Shown piece after piece: positions 37,019-46,009 of a DNA stretch of 64,000 bases. Source of the DNA: Microbacterium sp. Leaf151 (GTDB lineage: Bacteria; Actinomycetota; Actinomycetes; Actinomycetales; Microbacteriaceae). The DNA lies in assembly GCF_001424225.1 (NCBI RefSeq), contig NZ_LMOR01000004.1, positions 612,834-676,833 on the forward strand, given 5' to 3'. The number at the start of each line of letters is the position of its first letter. The first letter of the stretch is position 1. The position numbers and the translations under genes were made by a program. The notes under the pieces were generated by a model, which was given only the letters and a program-made list of their open reading frames with translations, was not told the origin of the DNA and searched no databases.

Positions 37019-37680
37019 CCACCACCGCCCTCATCCTCGCCGCGACCGACCTCGTCGCCGCCGTCCTGCTCAGCGCCATCTACTTCCAGCGTCATCGCCG
37101 CCGCGATCTCGTCGTCGCCTTCCTCGGCGTCAACGTCGGTGTGCTGGCCGTCGCGACCGTGCTCGGCACCGCCGAGGTGGCGCTGGGTCTCGGTCTCGGC
37201 CTGTTCGGTGTGCTGTCAATCATCCGCCTGCGTTCGAGCGAGATCACCCAGCGCGAGGTGGCGTACTACTTCGCCGCTCTCGCGATCGGCCTGATCTGCG
37301 GCCTGCCGCCCGTCGACCTCTCCGTCCCCCTCCTGCTGGTCGGCCTCATCGTGGCCGTGCTCGCCGTCGCCGACCACCCGCGCGTGCTGTCGCGAGCCCG
37401 TCACCAGACGGTGCATCTCGACCGTGCGATCGCCGACGAGACCGAGCTGCGCGCCGAGCTCGAACGCCTGCTCGGTGGCGAGGTGACGGGCGTCACCGTG
37501 CAGCAGCTCGACCTGGTCGACGACACGACGCTGGTCGACGTGCGGTACCGCGTGCGGGCCTCAGCGCCGGCCGCCCCCGCATCGGGCGCCGCCCTCGACG
37601 CCGCCGACACGGTCCACGGCCCGCGCCGATCGGACCCCGCCGACGCCTCCTTCGCCGACCTGATCGGCGGCACCCGGTGA
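37015..37680 (+). CDS. DUF4956 membrane protein
   Basis: 221 residues: four transmembrane helices in the first 125 (including LGLGLFGVLSIIRLRSSEI, typical of DUF4956), then a soluble C-terminal domain. Members are commonly encoded beside VTC-domain proteins, as here; function unknown. Its start and stop overlap both neighbours (ATGA and GTGA). Confidence 0.85.
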   Translation: MTTTALILAATDLVAAVLLSAIYFQRHRRRDLVVAFLGVNVGVLAVATVLGTAEVALGLGLGLFGVLSIIRLRSSEITQREVAYYFAALAIGLICGLPPVDLSVPLLLVGLIVAVLAVADHPRVLSRARHQTVHLDRAIADETELRAELERLLGGEVTGVTVQQLDLVDDTTLVDVRYRVRASAPAAPASGAALDAADTVHGPRRSDPADASFADLIGGTR

Positions 37681-38498
37681 GCGCCCGCGACCGCGCCGCC
37701 ACCGCCATCGCGGCTCTCCCCGCCATCGGACTCGACGCCCTCACCACCGACGCCGCCCTGCTCACCCGCGTCGACCGCAAGTACGTCGTGCCGATGGATG
37801 CCACGGCATGCCTCCTCGAAGATCTCCAGCGCTCCGCCGAGGCTCCGGCCGCCCTCGAGATCGGCGGCGAGCGCGAGCTGGCCTACCGCTCGGTGTACTT
37901 CGACACCCCCGATCTGCTGAGCTACCGCCTCGCCGCACACGGACGCCGCCGCCGCTTCAAGCTGCGCACCCGCACCTACGTCGACACGGGGGCGGCGTTC
38001 CTCGAGATGAAGACCCGCGGGGCGCGGGGCCTCACCCGCAAGGACCGGGATGCCTACGACCTCGACGCCGCCGACCGGCTCACCGCCGAGGCGCGCGACG
38101 AGGTGGCCGAGGCTCTCGACGCGATCGGGGTCGAGCCCACCCGCGCCGACGACCTCGACGCGCGCCTGCAGACGCTGTACCGCCGCACGACGCTGCTGCT
38201 GCCGGGCGCGATCCCGTCCCGCGCGACGATCGACCTCGACCTGCGCTGGGCCGACGCCGACGGCGGGGGCTTCACCCTCCCCCGCTTCGCCATCGTCGAG
38301 ACGAAATCTCCCGGCCAGGCCGGCGCCTTCGACCGCGCCCTCTGGAGAGCCGGCCACCGCCCGCAGCGCATCAGCAAGTACGCCACCGGCATGGCGGCCC
38401 TGCGCTCCGACCTCCCCTCCAATCGCTGGACCCGCGTGCTCGCGGGCCCCTTCGCCTCCTCCCACCCCACCCGAAAGGACGCATCATGCGCCGCCTGA
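37677..38498 (+). CDS. VTC-domain protein (polyphosphate polymerase-like)
   Basis: 273 residues from GTG. Family features: TRVDRKYVVP, YRSVYFDTPD, RRRFKLRTRTYVDTGAAFLEMKTRG, FAIVETKSPGQ and RISKYATG. The basic tunnel residues and acidic metal ligands of the triphosphate-tunnel fold are present. Eukaryotic VTC makes polyphosphate; bacterial homologues beside DUF4956 and surface proteins are uncharacterised. The stop overlaps the lipoprotein start by 13 bases. Confidence 0.85.
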   Translation: MSARDRAATAIAALPAIGLDALTTDAALLTRVDRKYVVPMDATACLLEDLQRSAEAPAALEIGGERELAYRSVYFDTPDLLSYRLAAHGRRRRFKLRTRTYVDTGAAFLEMKTRGARGLTRKDRDAYDLDAADRLTAEARDEVAEALDAIGVEPTRADDLDARLQTLYRRTTLLLPGAIPSRATIDLDLRWADADGGGFTLPRFAIVETKSPGQAGAFDRALWRAGHRPQRISKYATGMAALRSDLPSNRWTRVLAGPFASSHPTRKDASCAA

Positions 38499-40078
38499 CC
38501 CCCCTCGCCCTGCCCCTCGCCCTCGCCGGCCTCGTGCTCGCCGGCTGCGCCGTCACCGCGCAGCCCGTCGCGTCGACCACCTCCTCCGCCGCGCCCTCAT
38601 CCGTTGTCGAATCCAGTGTGCAGACCACCTCCGACATCGACTCCACCATTCCCGAGGCCGCCGCCGAGCTGCTCGCGGCCAACGCCGACGGCACGGTCGT
38701 GAACGACGACGAGTGGAGCATCGCGGATGCCGAGACGATCACGCTCGCGGGCTCCACGGCATCCAGTGACTCGGCGGGAGTGAGCATCGACGGGTCGACC
38801 GTGACCATCACCGCCGCCGGCGTCTATCAGCTGAGCGGCACGCTCGACGGGAACGTGGTCGTCGCCGCCCCCGACGACGCGCAGGTGATCCTGGTGCTCG
38901 ACGACGCGACGATCGCGAGCACCTCGGGCGCGGCGATCCAGGTCGTGACCGCCGACGACGTCGCCATCAACCTCGCCTCGGGCTCCACCAACGCGGTGAC
39001 CGCCGCGAGCTCCGCCGACGCCGACGCGAGCGCCGCGATCTACGCCGACAGCGACCTCACCGTCTCGGGCGCAGGCACCCTCACCGTCACCGACACCGGC
39101 AACGACGGCATCTCCTCCACCGACGACCTCGCGATCATCGGCGGCACGATCACGGTGGATGCCGCCGACGACGCCCTCCGCGGCAAGGACTCCCTCGTCG
39201 TGAAGGACGGCACACTCACCCTCACGGCCGGCGGCGATGCGCTGAAGAGCGACCAGACGGATGACGCCACCCAGGGCTACGTCTGGATCGCCGGCGGCAC
39301 CATCACGGCGACGGCGGTCGACGACGGCATCGACGCGTGGACCGACGCCCTCCTCACCGGCGGCACCGTTTTGCTCGCGACCGAGGACGACGGCATCCAT
39401 TCCGAGATCGCGCTGGCCATCTCCGGCGGCGACGTGACGGTCAGCCAGTCGAACGAGGGTCTCGAGTCGGGCGACATCCGCATCGCCGGTGGCACCACGC
39501 ACGTCACCTCGGCGGACGACGGCGTCAACGCCTCGGGCGGCACCAGCACGGACTCGAGTTCGAGCGGCGGCATGGGCGGTGGCATGCAGGACACCGGCGA
39601 GACCCTCACCATCTCGGGCGGCACCCTCGTGGTCGACGCCGCCGGCGACGGCCTCGACTCCAACGGCAGCATCACCATGACCGGCGGAGACGTCACCGTC
39701 TACGGCCCCACCCAGCAGGGCAACGGCGCGCTCGACTCGAACGGCGGCATCGACGTCTCAGGCGGCACCCTCGTCGCCATCGGCAGCACCGGCATGGCCG
39801 AGTCGCCAGATGAGTCGTCGGCGCAGGGCTGGCTCGCCGCGACGGCGTCGGGTTCGGCCGGGTCGACGGTTCGGATCACGGATGCCACGGGCACGGTCAT
39901 CGCGGAGTACACCGCCACGAAGACCTTCGGATCGGTCGTGTTCACGTCGTCGGCGATCACCGACGGACAGACGTACACGGTGACCGTGGACGGCGCAGCC
40001 ACCTCGGTCACGGCCGGTGTCGCGGCGGCCGGCGGGATGGGAATGGGAGGAGGAGGCATGGGCGGCGGTCGGCCCTGA
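38486..40078 (+). CDS. Carbohydrate-binding-domain lipoprotein
   Basis: 530 residues with a lipoprotein signal (LVLAGC, lipidated Cys21), a short Ser/Thr/Val linker, then a long repetitive beta-rich domain of ISGGTITV-type repeats alternating with DDGI/DALKSD turns. This matches the carbohydrate-binding (DUF4353) family found with VTC/DUF4956 genes. The C terminus is GGMGMGGGGMGGG. Expected on the outer face of the membrane. Confidence 0.85.
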   Translation: MRRLTPLALPLALAGLVLAGCAVTAQPVASTTSSAAPSSVVESSVQTTSDIDSTIPEAAAELLAANADGTVVNDDEWSIADAETITLAGSTASSDSAGVSIDGSTVTITAAGVYQLSGTLDGNVVVAAPDDAQVILVLDDATIASTSGAAIQVVTADDVAINLASGSTNAVTAASSADADASAAIYADSDLTVSGAGTLTVTDTGNDGISSTDDLAIIGGTITVDAADDALRGKDSLVVKDGTLTLTAGGDALKSDQTDDATQGYVWIAGGTITATAVDDGIDAWTDALLTGGTVLLATEDDGIHSEIALAISGGDVTVSQSNEGLESGDIRIAGGTTHVTSADDGVNASGGTSTDSSSSGGMGGGMQDTGETLTISGGTLVVDAAGDGLDSNGSITMTGGDVTVYGPTQQGNGALDSNGGIDVSGGTLVAIGSTGMAESPDESSAQGWLAATASGSAGSTVRITDATGTVIAEYTATKTFGSVVFTSSAITDGQTYTVTVDGAATSVTAGVAAAGGMGMGGGGMGGGRP

Positions 40079-40091
40079 CGATCGCGGGCGA

Positions 40092-40129
40092 GATCGGAGG
40101 GCCGAGGCGTTCGCCCCGGCCCTCCGATC
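40092..40129 (+). terminator. Terminator of the envelope operon
   Basis: GATCGGAGGGCC pairs with GGCCCTCCGATC (12 bp, 14-base loop), 13 bases after the lipoprotein stop. Confidence 0.75.
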
Positions 40130-40154
40130 CCTTCCTCCGACAAGCAAGCTTCAG

Positions 40155-40174
40155 TGTTATCGTTATAGATAACA
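40155..40174 (+). promoter_or_regulatory. Operator TGTTATC-N6-GATAACA of the HTH/nucleotidyltransferase pair
   Basis: Perfect 7-bp inverted repeat overlapping a TATAGAT -10-like sequence, 10 bases before the HTH start. The layout expected for an autorepressed toxin-antitoxin promoter. Confidence 0.6.
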
Positions 40175-40184
40175 GGGGGTCGAC

Positions 40185-40766
40185 ATGAGCATCGTGAAAT
40201 CTCTCCGCCGGGCACGCATACGCTCCGGTGAGAGCCTTCGGAAGGTGGCCTCACGGTCAGGCGTGGGCGCCGGTAACCTCAGCGCCATCGAGAACGGCCA
40301 CCGCGACCCGACCTCATCCACTCTCGATCGACTCGCCTCCACAATCGGGGTCGAATGGGTTCCCTTCCCGGCGCGAGGTCGCACACCCGCGGCGGTTGCC
40401 GCAGAGGAGATCACGCATGCCGAGGCGCAGGGTCGTCACGCGCAGGCCTACCGCCGCTTCCTCCAGCTCTCCGACGATCTCGCCGCCTCCGACCCCGTGA
40501 CGAGGGTGCTTCTCTCCGCAGAGGAACCAGATGACTCTCCCTCGCGCTGGGTGGACGCTGTTGCCGCGCTCGTCGAAGTGCGCTTGCGGGAAGCCTCCGC
40601 GCCGATCCCCGTATGGGTCACCGAACATTCGGGACATTCGGATGCCATCTGGGAGCCTCAGCGCAGCTCGCGCCCTTCGCCGCTGACCGCGGATCGAACG
40701 CAGGTGCCCGTCGAATTCCTCCGGCGAGGCGTTGCAATCGAGTCCGGCGAGTTGATCAGCGCGTAG
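40185..40766 (+). CDS. XRE-family HTH protein, likely antitoxin
   Basis: 193 residues: an N-terminal Cro/C1-type HTH (SLRRARIRSGESLRKVASRSGVGAGNLSAIENGHRDPTSSTLDRLA), then an uncharacterised alpha-helical region. It is followed 30 bases later by a nucleotidyltransferase-like protein, and a palindrome overlaps its promoter. The pair resembles AbiEi/AbiEii-type or MNT-type toxin-antitoxin modules. Its AT content is higher than that of the flanking genes. Confidence 0.75.
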   Translation: MSIVKSLRRARIRSGESLRKVASRSGVGAGNLSAIENGHRDPTSSTLDRLASTIGVEWVPFPARGRTPAAVAAEEITHAEAQGRHAQAYRRFLQLSDDLAASDPVTRVLLSAEEPDDSPSRWVDAVAALVEVRLREASAPIPVWVTEHSGHSDAIWEPQRSSRPSPLTADRTQVPVEFLRRGVAIESGELISA

Positions 40767-40796
40767 GCGCGAACCGCGCCATAACCGGAGATTCCG

Positions 40797-41378
40797 ATGT
40801 CTGGCACGCTGACTCGCGATGACATCATCGACGGCATCCGCGACCTCATCCTTCACCTCAGAGAAGCTGGCAGCACTGCCACCATCCAGATTGTCGGCGG
40901 GGCGGCCATAGCCCTGACGATCGATGGCGATCGTGCCGCGACCGTGGATATCGACGGGCCGATCACGCCGCCCGAAGCCGTGGCGGTCGCCGCCGCCGAG
41001 GTCGCTCGAAACAAGGGCTGGCCCCCTGATTGGGTCAATGACAAGGCGAAGATCTTCTTACCCGACGGGATGGGACGTAGCGCCGAATGGGTGACACTCC
41101 ATGACCAGGACGGAATTTTGATCCAAGCGGCATCCCCGGCGATGCTTCTCGCGATGAAGCTGCGCGCGTTCGAAAGGCGAGGGCTGCGTGACGCCGACGA
41201 CGTGGCCGTGCTGCTGGCAGTGCTGGAAATACAGACAGCAGATGAAGCCGAGGACCTGTTGAACGAATTCTTCCCCGCCGAGGATCTGAGCCCCCGAACA
41301 TTCGAACGAGTGCGGCGGCTACTGGAGTCGGGAGCCCCCAACCCGCCGCTCCGTCCCGAACTCCCCGACTTCTCCTAA
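40797..41378 (+). CDS. DUF6036-like nucleotidyltransferase, likely toxin
   Basis: 193 residues with an NTase-like core: VGGAAIALTIDGDRAATVDIDG contains the GG-x(n)-D-x-D pattern (ATVDID), followed by AAEVARNKGWPPDWVNDKAKIFLP and SPAMLLAMKLRAFERRGLRDADDVAVLL as in DUF6036/AbiEii-type proteins. Such enzymes can modify tRNA or proteins. Paired with the upstream HTH gene. Confidence 0.75.
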   Translation: MSGTLTRDDIIDGIRDLILHLREAGSTATIQIVGGAAIALTIDGDRAATVDIDGPITPPEAVAVAAAEVARNKGWPPDWVNDKAKIFLPDGMGRSAEWVTLHDQDGILIQAASPAMLLAMKLRAFERRGLRDADDVAVLLAVLEIQTADEAEDLLNEFFPAEDLSPRTFERVRRLLESGAPNPPLRPELPDFS

Positions 41379-41469
41379 CACCTGTCTTTCTCAGCCCGAG
41401 CGGACGTGCGGTGCGCGACGAGACCGGCCCCGGATCGTACCTTCCCCAGCCGCGTGGGAGAGTGACGAC

Positions 41470-42072
41470 GTGAAACTGTATTCCGACTTCGCCGCGCACC
41501 GTGCCCGCCAGATGACGGCCGACATCGTCGCCCTCGTGATCATCGCGGTGAGCGTGGCGACGGGGGTCATCGTCTTCTCGACCGTCAACCAGCTCGCTCA
41601 GTTCGGGCGCGAGATGCAGTCCGCGGGCGCGGACTTCCGCACGTCGATGACCGACGTCGGCGATCGGCTGGGCGGGGTACCCCTGCTCGGTTCGGGCATC
41701 AGTGCCCCCTTCGAGACGGCGAGCTCCGCGGGCGACACCCTCGCGTCGGCCGGCCAGACGCAGCAGGACCTCGTGCTGCAGGCGGCCATCGCGCTCGGCA
41801 TCGGCGTAGCCGCCCTGCCGATCCTTCTCACCCTGCTGATGTGGCTGCTGCCGCGGCTCCGCTTCATCTCGCGCGCGACACGCACCCGCACGCTGCTGCG
41901 CGCCGGTCTGAATTCCGACCTGCTCGCGCTGCGCGCCCTGACCAACCAGAAGGTCGCCGCGATCGCGAAGGTCGACCCCGACGCCCTCGGCGCCTGGCGT
42001 CGCGGCGACCCCGATGTCGTGCGGCGTCTCGCGGGGCTGGAGTTGAGGTCCGTCGGCATCCGCCCACGGTAG
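41470..42072 (+). CDS. Two-helix membrane protein of unknown function
   Basis: 200 residues: helix 1 (about 18-40), an extracytoplasmic-looking Ala/Ser/Gly-rich loop, helix 2 (about 100-128) and a basic cytosolic end. Starts at GTG 41470, with GGGAG 13 bases upstream. No family recognised. Confidence 0.6.
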   Translation: MKLYSDFAAHRARQMTADIVALVIIAVSVATGVIVFSTVNQLAQFGREMQSAGADFRTSMTDVGDRLGGVPLLGSGISAPFETASSAGDTLASAGQTQQDLVLQAAIALGIGVAALPILLTLLMWLLPRLRFISRATRTRTLLRAGLNSDLLALRALTNQKVAAIAKVDPDALGAWRRGDPDVVRRLAGLELRSVGIRPR

Positions 42073-42170
42073 GACGACACACTCCCCTGCTCCACCCGCA
42101 AATATGTTCGCGGGAACCGTCGGGCGCGACAGCTCGTCGCGGCCGAGATTCCGTCGCATCTCGTAGTCCG

Positions 42171-42782
42171 CTAGCGCGTCTCCAGGGCGAGGCGTCCGGC
42201 GAGCAGAACGTAGGTGGCGGCGAACGTGCGACGCAGCCAGGCCATGACCTTCGGTCGCGTGATGACGTGGTTGCGCATCGTGGCCGCGAAGACGCCGTAG
42301 ATAGCGAAAACGACGAACGTCAGCGCCATGAACACGAGGCTGAGCCAGACCGTGTGCCACATGCCATTCGCCTCGCCCGCGGGAACGAACTGCGGGAGGA
42401 ATGCGAAGAAGAAGATGGTGAGCTTCGGGTTGAGCAGGTTGATGAGAACGGCGGTGCGAATGACACGCCAGAACGAGACGGGGGCCGAGCTCGCATCGAC
42501 ATCGATCAGCGACTTGTCCCGGATTGTCTGCCAGGCGAGGTAGAGCAGGTACGCGACGCCCAGCCATTTGATCGTTTGGAATGCGATCGCGGACGCATTC
42601 AGGATTGCGGCGAGACCGGTGATCGCCGCGATCATGTGGGGGATGACGCCGAGGGTGCACCCGAAGGCGGCGATGATGCCGGCCTTCGTGCCGCGTGACA
42701 GCCCGGCGGCGATGGAGTAGACGGCCCCGGTACCGGGTGTGGCGACCACGATGAGGGTGGTCAGCAAGAAGGCAATGCTCAT
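42171..42782 (-). CDS. LysE-family amino-acid exporter
   Basis: 203 residues with five or six hydrophobic helices. The LysE/RhtB pattern is clear: LIVVATPGTGAVYSIAAGLSRG, YLLYLAWQTIRD, LLNPKLTIFFFAFLPQFV. Probably exports an amino acid or a derivative. A broken MerR-like gene lies divergently just upstream and may once have controlled it. Confidence 0.88.
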   Translation of the reverse strand: MSIAFLLTTLIVVATPGTGAVYSIAAGLSRGTKAGIIAAFGCTLGVIPHMIAAITGLAAILNASAIAFQTIKWLGVAYLLYLAWQTIRDKSLIDVDASSAPVSFWRVIRTAVLINLLNPKLTIFFFAFLPQFVPAGEANGMWHTVWLSLVFMALTFVVFAIYGVFAATMRNHVITRPKVMAWLRRTFAATYVLLAGRLALETR

Positions 42783-42869
42783 CGTGGTTCCTCCGAGAGT
42801 CGTTGCTTCCGCACAGCACCGCGTTCATGAGCGTCGGCAGGAACGGCAAGCGGTTCCTCGTCTGACCGG

Positions 42870-42980
42870 GTGACGCGCGATGAAACGCACCTGACGGTCG
42901 CACAGATGGCCGAGGACACCGGGGGGACCGCGCACACGCTGCGCTCCTCCGAGCGCTCTGGCGCATCAGCCAGGTTGCCC
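42870..42980 (+). pseudogene. MerR-family regulator remnant
   Basis: The translation from GTG 42870 reads LTVAQMAEDTGGTAHTLRSS and then ERSG. This is the MerR winged-helix start with the conserved TLRYYER changed to TLRSSER and no recognisable sequence after about 35 codons. It lies divergent to the LysE gene, the usual place for such a regulator. Confidence 0.5.
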
Positions 42981-43013
42981 GAAACCCGGTCGAGCAGCGC
43001 GAAGCGCGAAGCG

Positions 43014-43262
43014 TTAGGTGCGCTGATCGATGAGCGTCGAGGGCTCGACGTCTCGTCCCTCCGGCTCCCAACGCAGCAGATCGCCGGGCTGGCAGTCGAG
43101 CACCTCGCACAGCGCACTGAGGGTCGAGAACCGCACGGCCTTGGCGCGCCCGTTCTTCAGAACGGCGAGGTTGGCGGGCGTGATGCCGATTCGGTCGGCG
43201 AGTTCGCCGACGCCCATCTTGCGGCGCGCGATCATCACGTCGATGTCGATGACGATCGACAC
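43014..43262 (-). CDS. YozG-type XRE helix-turn-helix regulator
   Basis: 82 residues: MIARRKMGVGELADRIGITPANLAVLKNGRAKAVRFSTLSALCEVLDCQPGDLL is a typical small HTH repressor. It starts at GTG one base after the DUF2975 stop, the common two-gene arrangement; it probably represses its own operon. Confidence 0.88.
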   Translation of the reverse strand: MSIVIDIDVMIARRKMGVGELADRIGITPANLAVLKNGRAKAVRFSTLSALCEVLDCQPGDLLRWEPEGRDVEPSTLIDQRT

Positions 43263-43263
43263 C

Positions 43264-43749
43264 TCAGATCACCTCGCCGAGTTCGGCGCGCAGCCCCAGG
43301 ACCTCGCGCTCGCGGGCGACGGCCTGCTGCAAGAGACCCTTCATCACGCGCACGAGCAACGCCACACCCCCGATCACCACCGCGGCACCGCCGATCAACC
43401 CGACGACACCGGGCGCGACCTCTCCCGGCGCAAGGAGCAGACCGATCGCCACGAGCAGGAGGGCGAGAGCTACGAGCGCCCACGTGATGGCGTCGACATC
43501 GCGAAACGCTTCCTCGGCGACCACCGTCCCCGTGCGTATCGTCGACAGCAGCCGCCATACGCACACCGCGAATACCTGAAGAGCCAGGATGCCGAGCCCC
43601 AGTAGCCCGACGAAAGTCGCTCTCGCAGCCGGGGGCGCCTCAGCGAGATCCCGGTAGATCGCCGGTAGGATCATCGCCTGCACGATGATCGATCCCACGA
43701 GCGCGAGGGCGATCGCGGCCTGCGCCAAGCGGGTGAGGAGAGGGCTCAT
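43264..43749 (-). CDS. DUF2975 membrane protein
   Basis: 161 residues from ATG 43749 with four transmembrane helices; the QVFAVCVWRLLSTIRTGTVV and AFRDVDAITWAL segments match DUF2975 proteins, which accompany small YozG-like repressors. Function unknown, possibly sporulation- or stress-related in relatives. The AT-rich patch at 43775-43796 is the likely promoter. Confidence 0.8.
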   Translation of the reverse strand: MSPLLTRLAQAAIALALVGSIIVQAMILPAIYRDLAEAPPAARATFVGLLGLGILALQVFAVCVWRLLSTIRTGTVVAEEAFRDVDAITWALVALALLLVAIGLLLAPGEVAPGVVGLIGGAAVVIGGVALLVRVMKGLLQQAVAREREVLGLRAELGEVI

Positions 43750-44005
43750 GGTGCATCCGTTCGTCGAGAAACGATCATAATCTACCGTTATTCGACAGAT
43801 GTGAACACCTGCTGCAACGACGAGCAAGAGGCGCGGCTCGCCTGGCTTGGCTGCAGCCACCGCCGGCCGGGCGATCAGACGACCGATCGCTTCTACTTAC
43901 CGCCGCCCGCCCCGTCCCGTACCGAAACCCCCGTGGCATACTCGGCACCTGATTGCGTCGGCGCGGTGCGCGACGATCCGGCTTCTGCACGAAGGGACGG
44001 TCCGA

Positions 44006-44215
44006 GTGAGCATCGAACCCGGCATCTACGAACACTTCAAGGGTCAGCGCTACGAAGTCTTCGGAACGGCGAGGCACTCCGAGACCGAGGAGCTCTTCGT
44101 CTCCTACCGCAAGCTCTACGACGACTACTCGTTCTGGGTTCGCCCGGCGGAGATGTTCACCGAGACCGTCGATCGCGACGGATACTCGGGGCCCAGGTTC
44201 CGGCGCATCGCGTAG
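44006..44215 (+). CDS. DUF1653 protein
   Basis: 69 residues from GTG 44006. EPGIYEHFKGQRYEVFGTARHSETEELFVSYRKLY with WVRPAEMFTETV is the complete DUF1653 fold, a small beta-rich domain of unknown function. AGGGA lies upstream. The upstream in-frame sequence is Arg/Pro-rich and not conserved-looking. Confidence 0.85.
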   Translation: MSIEPGIYEHFKGQRYEVFGTARHSETEELFVSYRKLYDDYSFWVRPAEMFTETVDRDGYSGPRFRRIA

Positions 44216-44317
44216 ACCGCACGGCGGAGCCCCAGGCGGACACCGCACGACCCGCCTCCACCGTCGCAAGCCTGAAGTCCCCGCCACTGCCGCAGCGAGG
44301 ATCCGGAGACTTCGCCG

Positions 44318-44599
44318 CTAGTCGCCGTCGGGGTGAGCGGTGGCCCTCCTGCGCCGTTCGCGTCCGAGGTCCGCCCATTCCTCCGCGCCCTCGATGTCAG
44401 TGAGCAGTGCCGTGCACATGGTCGAGGTCTGAGCGTTCATGAAGAACCCTGCGGTCACCCCGCAGAAGCGAGCGAGCGTGCGCGTGTCCGTGCCGGCAGC
44501 TTCTTTAAGCCGCAGGATCACCGGCGCGGGGTCCTGTGACAGAAGGTGAGGAGTCAAGATGCTCGCCAGACGTCCTTCGAGGGTCTCATCAGGATTCAA
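44318..44599 (-). CDS. Hypothetical small protein with HTH-like segment
   Basis: 93 residues from TTG 44599, chosen because GGAGG precedes it by 8 bases; GTG 44662 would add 21 residues. TRTLARFCGVTAGFF resembles an HTH core. The C terminus is basic (GRERRRRATAH). No family recognised. Confidence 0.45.
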   Translation of the reverse strand: MNPDETLEGRLASILTPHLLSQDPAPVILRLKEAAGTDTRTLARFCGVTAGFFMNAQTSTMCTALLTDIEGAEEWADLGRERRRRATAHPDGD

Positions 44600-44815
44600 C
44601 TCTGCTACCTCCGTTGTGAAGCTGTGGGATAGAACGGCGATCGCGCGGCCGATCGCGGGCACGGATCAGCGACCAGCGCGATCCTGCCGATGCGTTGGCA
44701 GCGCCTGCGCTGCCCTCGCTACTCGCCGAGGTGGAGGTTGCGACGGGCTAGGGGGTAGCCCTCAAGACGCGTCCCGTCGCCGAAGACGAGACGGCGTCCA
44801 GCAATCTCGTTCGCC

Positions 44816-45928
44816 TTACCGGAGGCTTCGTGCTGCCGTGGATGTCATCGGGCACTCGAACGGGTCGCGGGCGGCCAGGCCCACGCGGTTCAGGTAGGCG
44901 ATCACGATGCCGTACGACTGCAACAGCGTCGTCTCGACATAGGGGACGTTCAGTGAGGCGCTCTGCTCCTTGACGATGGCGCGAGCCTTGCTGAGGTGCG
45001 GGCGGGGCATGTTCGGGAACAGGTGGTGCTCGATCTGGTAGTTCAGACCGCCCATCAGCCAGGTGGCCCACCAGCCGCCGGTGATGTTGCGCGAGGTGCG
45101 CACCTGCTTGCTGAAGAAGTCGAGTTTCGCGTCCGGGGCGATGACGGCCATGCCCTTGTGGTTCGGCGCGAACGACGCCCCCATGTAGACGCCGAAGACG
45201 GCGAGCTGCACGCCGAGGAAGGCGAGGGCCATACCGAGCGGCAGGAAGACGAACACCGGGGCGACGAAGATCGCGAAGCGCATGGCGATCAGCGACAGTT
45301 CGGTCCAGCGGCCCCTGACGGGCTCACGCGAGAGCAGGTGACGCAGGCCGATGACGTGCAGGTTGGCACCCTCGAGGGTGAGCAGCGGGAAGAACGCCCA
45401 TCCCTGGCGCTGGGTGATCCAGCGCTGGATGCCGCGCGCCTTGGCGGCATCCTCGTCCAGGAACGAGATCGTGTCGATCTCGATGTCGGGGTCTTTGCCC
45501 ACGCGGTTCGGGTTGGCGTGGTGGCGGGTGTGCTTCGCACTCCACCACGACACGCTCATGCCCACGACGCCTGCGGCGAGCCACAGGGCGAGACGCTCGT
45601 TGGCCTTGCCCGACGCGAAGATCTGCTTGTGCGCCGCTTCGTGCGCGAGGAACGCAACCTGCGTGAACAGGATGCCGAGGGCGGCGGCGATCAGCAGCTG
45701 GAACCAGCTGTCGCCCAGCAGCACGAAGCCGGTGATCGCTCCGCCGAAGCCGAGAGCGAGAACGATGCCGACGACGGCGTAGAAGCGGCGGGCTCGCGCG
45801 AGCAGTCCCGTCTCGCGCACGACCTGCGACAACTCGGTGTAGGCCTTCGCCATCGGCGGGAAGTCGGTCGTTCCCCTGTAGGTCTGACGGATCGGTCCCA
45901 GCCGGGACTCGATGACGGGTGCAGCCAT
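44816..45928 (-). CDS. Membrane fatty-acid desaturase (front-end/acyl-lipid type)
   Basis: 370 residues with all three histidine boxes: HEAAHK (96-101), HTRHH (133-137) and QIEHH (298-302). The Gln in the third box is typical of front-end or linoleoyl-CoA-type desaturases. Four or more transmembrane helices. Introduces a double bond into acyl chains, adjusting membrane fluidity. ATG 45928 follows GAGGAG. Confidence 0.93.
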   Translation of the reverse strand: MAAPVIESRLGPIRQTYRGTTDFPPMAKAYTELSQVVRETGLLARARRFYAVVGIVLALGFGGAITGFVLLGDSWFQLLIAAALGILFTQVAFLAHEAAHKQIFASGKANERLALWLAAGVVGMSVSWWSAKHTRHHANPNRVGKDPDIEIDTISFLDEDAAKARGIQRWITQRQGWAFFPLLTLEGANLHVIGLRHLLSREPVRGRWTELSLIAMRFAIFVAPVFVFLPLGMALAFLGVQLAVFGVYMGASFAPNHKGMAVIAPDAKLDFFSKQVRTSRNITGGWWATWLMGGLNYQIEHHLFPNMPRPHLSKARAIVKEQSASLNVPYVETTLLQSYGIVIAYLNRVGLAARDPFECPMTSTAARSLR

Positions 45929-46009
45929 TGCATGCTCCTCGGTTGGGTGACCAGATGGGCCCGAAGCCGAAGGCGGATGCCAGGGACTGTTTTCTCCAAG
46001 TTACGCTTC

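Noticed and set aside
44728..44838. Possible gene fragment between the desaturase and a small hypothetical gene (minus strand, ending RLEGYPLARRNLHLGE)
   Set aside because: It reads protein-like for about 35 codons but has no start codon or RBS and no family I recognise.
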